DNA of 32,258 nt. Source: an uncultured Clostridium sp. GTDB taxonomy: Bacteria > Bacillota > Clostridia > TANB77 > CAG-508. Below are positions 29,870 to 32,258 of the stretch, piece by piece; the first letter of the stretch is position 1; the number at the start of each line of letters is the position of its first letter. A program made the translations under genes and the position numbers. The notes below the pieces were generated by a model. The model did not search any database. It had not been told where the DNA came from and saw only the letters and a program-made list of their open reading frames with translations. The stretch spans positions 1 through 32,258 of the forward strand of contig CANPIU010000019.1 in assembly GCA_947574235.1 (NCBI GenBank), given 5' to 3'.

Positions 29870-31696
29870 TTAAATTGTTTCTAACATTACACTTTTATTC
29901 TGTACTATTTCACAAATTAAATCCGCTGATTTCTCAACACCTAAGGTATCACTATTGATACAAATATCATAATTGCTATGGTCATCCCATTTCTTTTCTG
30001 TATAATGTTTATAATGGTTCGCTCTTAATTTATCAATTCTCTTAATTTCTTTTTCCGCTTTTGTTTTATCTAATTCATAAATCTCGGTTGCTCTTTTGAT
30101 TTTATCTTCTTGATTGGCATAAACAAACACTTTAATTACATTATTTCTATCTCTTAAAATAAAATCGGCGCATCTACCAATAATAACACAAGACTCCTTA
30201 TTGGCTACTTTTTTGATTAACTCTGCTTCTTTAATAAATAGCTCATCACTGTTGTCTAGTCCAACATAGTAGCCATTATTTAGACCTGCTAAAGTTTCTC
30301 TTTTTTGTTCTTGATTTTCAATATATTCTTCTGCTAAACCAGTTTCTTTGGCTATTTCTGCGATAAAATCTTTATCATAAAATTTAATTCCTAATTTATC
30401 AGCAATTAGTCTTCCAATATATCTTCCACCAGAACCATATTCCCTTGCAATCGTAATGACAATTTGTTTGTTTAATTGATTATCTGTGCTAGTGTCATCT
30501 ACTAAAGCTTGGCTTTTACCATTACCTTGTTTTAAATGTTTTAATTCTGCTAACAATAAAATACTTGCAACTACAAATGCTAGACCATCTGCTACTGGTC
30601 CTGCTGATAATACACCCATAATGCCAAATAGCTTACCTAGAATTAATAACGCTGGTATTAAGAATAAAATTTGTCTTGATAACGATAAAATCGCACTCTT
30701 AATACTTTTTCCAATCGCTTGGAAAAAGATACCAGATGGAATTTGTATTCCATTACCAATGCATAATAAAAGATAAATTCTAAAAGATAAACAAGCAAAT
30801 TCCATATAATTTTCGTCTCCACTACCAAAAATAGAAATTAATTTATCTGGTATGGTTTGGAATAAAATAAAGGCAATCGTACTAATCACAACACTTAAAC
30901 TCAGTACAATTTTTAAGGCTGATTTTACTCTGTCGAATTTTCTTGCTCCATAGTTGTAACCAAAGATTGGTTGTGTTCCTGCTGCAATTCCTATGATAAT
31001 ACTATTTAAAATTTGGCTGATTTTCATAACAATGCCAAGCACTGTAATTGGTATTTCTGAACCAAATTTAGACTGGGCTCCATATTTAGCTAATAAATTA
31101 TTTTCAAAAGCCATAACTACCACAAAACTCATTTGTGTGATAAAACTACTAATGCCTAAAGCAGATACTTTTTTGGCTACACTGAATTTTAATTGAAAGG
31201 CTTCTTTATTCATTACAACAGATTTGAATTTTTTAATATACCAAATATTTAAGACAAAAGTAACAAATTGACTAAATATCGTTGCAATGGCTGCTCCTTC
31301 TACCCCCATTTTAAAGACAAAGATAAAAATTGGGTCTAAGATAGTATTCAAAATGGCTCCTATTACCATACTTGCCATCGCAAATTTAGGACTTCCATCG
31401 GCCCTTATGATAGAATTTAAAGCAGTTCCTATTATCATAAAAGGAATTCCTATGGCAATTATTTTTCCATATTGCATGGCATATTCTCTTAAGTTGTCAG
31501 TACAGCCAAATAAGTTTAATAGTTGTGGCAAAAAGATTAAAGTAATTGCACATAATATAATGGCTGCTATCGTTGCTAATACAATTCCATTTCCAACACC
31601 TTTTGCTGCTTCTTCCTTTTTCTTTTCTCCTAATTTTAAGCTTAAATAACTAGAAGCTCCATCTCCTAACATTAAAGAAAAGGCTAAACATATCAT
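29870..31696 (-). CDS. MATE efflux transporter (main part) fused to a cytidylate-kinase-like domain
   Basis: Residues 1-405 form most of a MATE-family cation/drug antiporter (about eleven helices, with MICLAFSLMLGDGASSYLSLKLG, SIIRADGSPKFAMASMVIGAILN and GTQPIFGYNYGARKF). The last 200 residues (409-608) are a cytidylate-kinase-like domain: IVITIAREYGSGGRYIGRLIADKLG (phosphate-binding loop), YDKDFIAEIAKETGL, CVIIGRCADFIL and NYDICINSDTLGVEKSADLI. A linker (GKSQALVDDTSTDNQ) joins them. The annotated Met is not the true start: the protein begins in another frame at 31880, and the frames join at Gly codon 31753-31751. The whole protein would be about 667 residues. The kinase role in the fusion is unknown. 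Confidence 0.9.
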   Translation of the reverse strand: MICLAFSLMLGDGASSYLSLKLGEKKKEEAAKGVGNGIVLATIAAIILCAITLIFLPQLLNLFGCTDNLREYAMQYGKIIAIGIPFMIIGTALNSIIRADGSPKFAMASMVIGAILNTILDPIFIFVFKMGVEGAAIATIFSQFVTFVLNIWYIKKFKSVVMNKEAFQLKFSVAKKVSALGISSFITQMSFVVVMAFENNLLAKYGAQSKFGSEIPITVLGIVMKISQILNSIIIGIAAGTQPIFGYNYGARKFDRVKSALKIVLSLSVVISTIAFILFQTIPDKLISIFGSGDENYMEFACLSFRIYLLLCIGNGIQIPSGIFFQAIGKSIKSAILSLSRQILFLIPALLILGKLFGIMGVLSAGPVADGLAFVVASILLLAELKHLKQGNGKSQALVDDTSTDNQLNKQIVITIAREYGSGGRYIGRLIADKLGIKFYDKDFIAEIAKETGLAEEYIENQEQKRETLAGLNNGYYVGLDNSDELFIKEAELIKKVANKESCVIIGRCADFILRDRNNVIKVFVYANQEDKIKRATEIYELDKTKAEKEIKRIDKLRANHYKHYTEKKWDDHSNYDICINSDTLGVEKSADLICEIVQNKSVMLETI

Positions 31697-31880
31697 GACT
31701 AAGGGAAATACTACATTGGTTGCTCCATTTCCTAAGTAACCTACCCCTTGGCCGGATAAAGATTTGATCTACAATGTTATATAATGAATTTACTAATAAT
31801 GATATGATACAAGGAATTGAGAATTTTTTGATGAGTTTTCCTATTTTCTCGGTTCCTAGTATGTTTTCTTCTTTTTCCAT
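31650..31880 (-). CDS. MATE efflux transporter, N-terminal part (frameshifted)
   Basis: True start of the MATE-kinase gene: MEKEENILGTEKIGKLIKKF then SIPCIISLLVNSLYNIVDQIFI, the first helix of a MATE protein. The next codon is CGG (31754-31752) within TTT-ATC-CGG-CCA. Skipping one C restores IFI-GQGVGYLGNGATNVVFPLV, the conserved MATE sequence, in the downstream frame. Without a shift, translation continues through a nonsense tail to a stop at 31650. AAAGGAGGAAGAAAGAAT precedes the ATG, and a strong promoter lies 90 bases upstream. Confidence 0.9.
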   Translation of the reverse strand: MEKEENILGTEKIGKLIKKFSIPCIISLLVNSLYNIVDQIFIRPRGRLLRKWSNQCSISLSHDMFSLFFNVRRWSF

Positions 31881-31920
31881 ATTCTTTCTTCCTCCTTTTT
31901 CTTTTTTAACTTTAAAAAGA

Positions 31921-31940
31921 CAACACGTTGGTTGGTGTTG
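31921..31940 (-). terminator. Hairpin and T-run in the MATE leader, possible attenuator
   Basis: Minus-strand CAACAC-(8 nt)-GTGTTG followed by TCTTTTT. It is downstream of the Rpn-like stop but also between the MATE promoter and the MATE start, so it could end the Rpn transcript, attenuate the MATE transcript, or both. The six-bp stem is modest. Confidence 0.45.
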
Positions 31941-31970
31941 GCTTTTATTTCGCTTGATAGCGCATTATTT

Positions 31971-31999
31971 ATTTTAACATAGTTTGCTAATTTTGTCAA
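31971..31999 (-). promoter_or_regulatory. Promoter of the MATE-kinase gene
   Basis: Minus-strand TTGACA (31999-31994), a 17-base spacer and TAAAAT (31976-31971). Transcription would begin near 31965, next to a short ORF (MRYQAK-stop) that starts at 31965. Confidence 0.75.
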
Positions 32000-32016
32000 T
32001 TTCTGTTTTGTGAATT

Positions 32017-32258
32017 TTATGTGAATTTCTCTATTTCTTCTTTCGTTAATTCTGTTGCTTTTTCAATATCTTCTATACGTATTCCCATATTTAGTAATCT
32101 TTTAGCAATTTCAATTTGTTTCTTTCTTTCGCCTTCTTCTCTTCCTTTTTCTCTTCCCTCTTCTCTTCCTTGTTTTCTTCCTTCCCTTATTCCTTTCTCT
32201 CTTCCTTCTTTTATTGCTTGTTCCCTTGCACCTTCTAACATGCTTTTCTCATCTCGAA
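32017..32258 (-). CDS. Rpn-family nuclease/transposase-like protein, C-terminal end (partial)
   Basis: The gene enters from beyond the window edge; the frame is open to base 32258 (residues RDEKS precede MLEGAREQAIKEGREKG). The visible tail is a highly charged helix of repeated EGREKGREEG units followed by KKQIEIAKRLLNMGIRIEDIEKATELTKEEIEKF. This tail is typical of the Rpn/PD-(D/E)XK recombination-promoting nuclease family, often annotated as putative transposase. The catalytic N-terminal domain is outside the window, so the family call rests on the tail alone. Confidence 0.75.
   Translation of the reverse strand, partial: RDEKSMLEGAREQAIKEGREKGIREGRKQGREEGREKGREEGERKKQIEIAKRLLNMGIRIEDIEKATELTKEEIEKFT

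Overview
The window is AT-rich and almost all of its genes lie on the minus strand. Strong AGGAGG ribosome-binding sites, TTGACA/TATAAT promoters, an LPKTG wall anchor with a sortase, CotF-type spore-coat proteins, cohesin and dockerin modules, pilin-like N-termini of the GITLIALVITIIVLLILAG type and an oxygen-independent NrdDG reductase together point to an anaerobic, probably gut-associated Clostridia lineage. No rRNA, tRNA, CRISPR array or insertion sequence was seen.

Layout in window order. 113-1326: class II fructose-bisphosphate aldolase and a 55-residue DUF1540 protein. 1460-2407: an unrecognised Cys-containing protein with a near-perfect promoter. 2516-5540: proline biosynthesis proC-proB-proA, with proA split by a +1 frameshift. 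5660-7366: a peroxiredoxin and two small membrane proteins that share a GIVNLGN motif. 7435-12737: a surface module made of an LPKTG-anchored cohesin protein, a sortase, a glucosaminidase-SH3-Ig-dockerin enzyme (frameshifted) and a membrane-anchored cohesin/cadherin-like protein. 13030-14188: a DUF305 protein and two CotF-like proteins. 14269-19155: a Bce-type two-component system and ABC transporter. 19234-19752: a permuted papain-like (YiiX-type) hydrolase.

20080-24202 is the most interesting region: a complete diversity-generating retroelement (DGR). It has a promoter, a target protein (pilin-like N-terminus, formylglycine-enzyme/C-type-lectin-like C-terminus), an Avd-like accessory protein, a DGR-type reverse transcriptase (YMDD and IGNYTSQ) and a 106-nt template repeat. 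Template and variable repeats differ at 13 positions, and all 13 are adenines in the template sense strand. Next to the template are an SSB-like OB-fold protein and a MutS-domain-I-like protein, both candidate accessories.

24602-29689: nrdDG with a Rex-like palindrome at its promoter, then a second pilin-like surface protein with GLUG repeats. 29870-31880: a MATE efflux transporter fused to a cytidylate-kinase-like domain, also frameshifted. 32017-end: the C-terminus of an Rpn-family nuclease/transposase-like protein.

Two window-wide signals stand out. First, three unrelated genes (proA, the glucosaminidase and the MATE gene) are each broken by exactly one extra C at the same kind of site, NNC-CGG-N, where skipping one base restores a conserved glycine codon. 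By eye, in-frame CGG is otherwise nearly absent. This suggests +1 frameshifting at a very rare or unassigned codon, or else a systematic sequence artefact at CCGG. Second, a 31-nt intergenic repeat (GTCCCCACTGGTTCCGGG...) recurs as single arms and as head-to-head inverted pairs.
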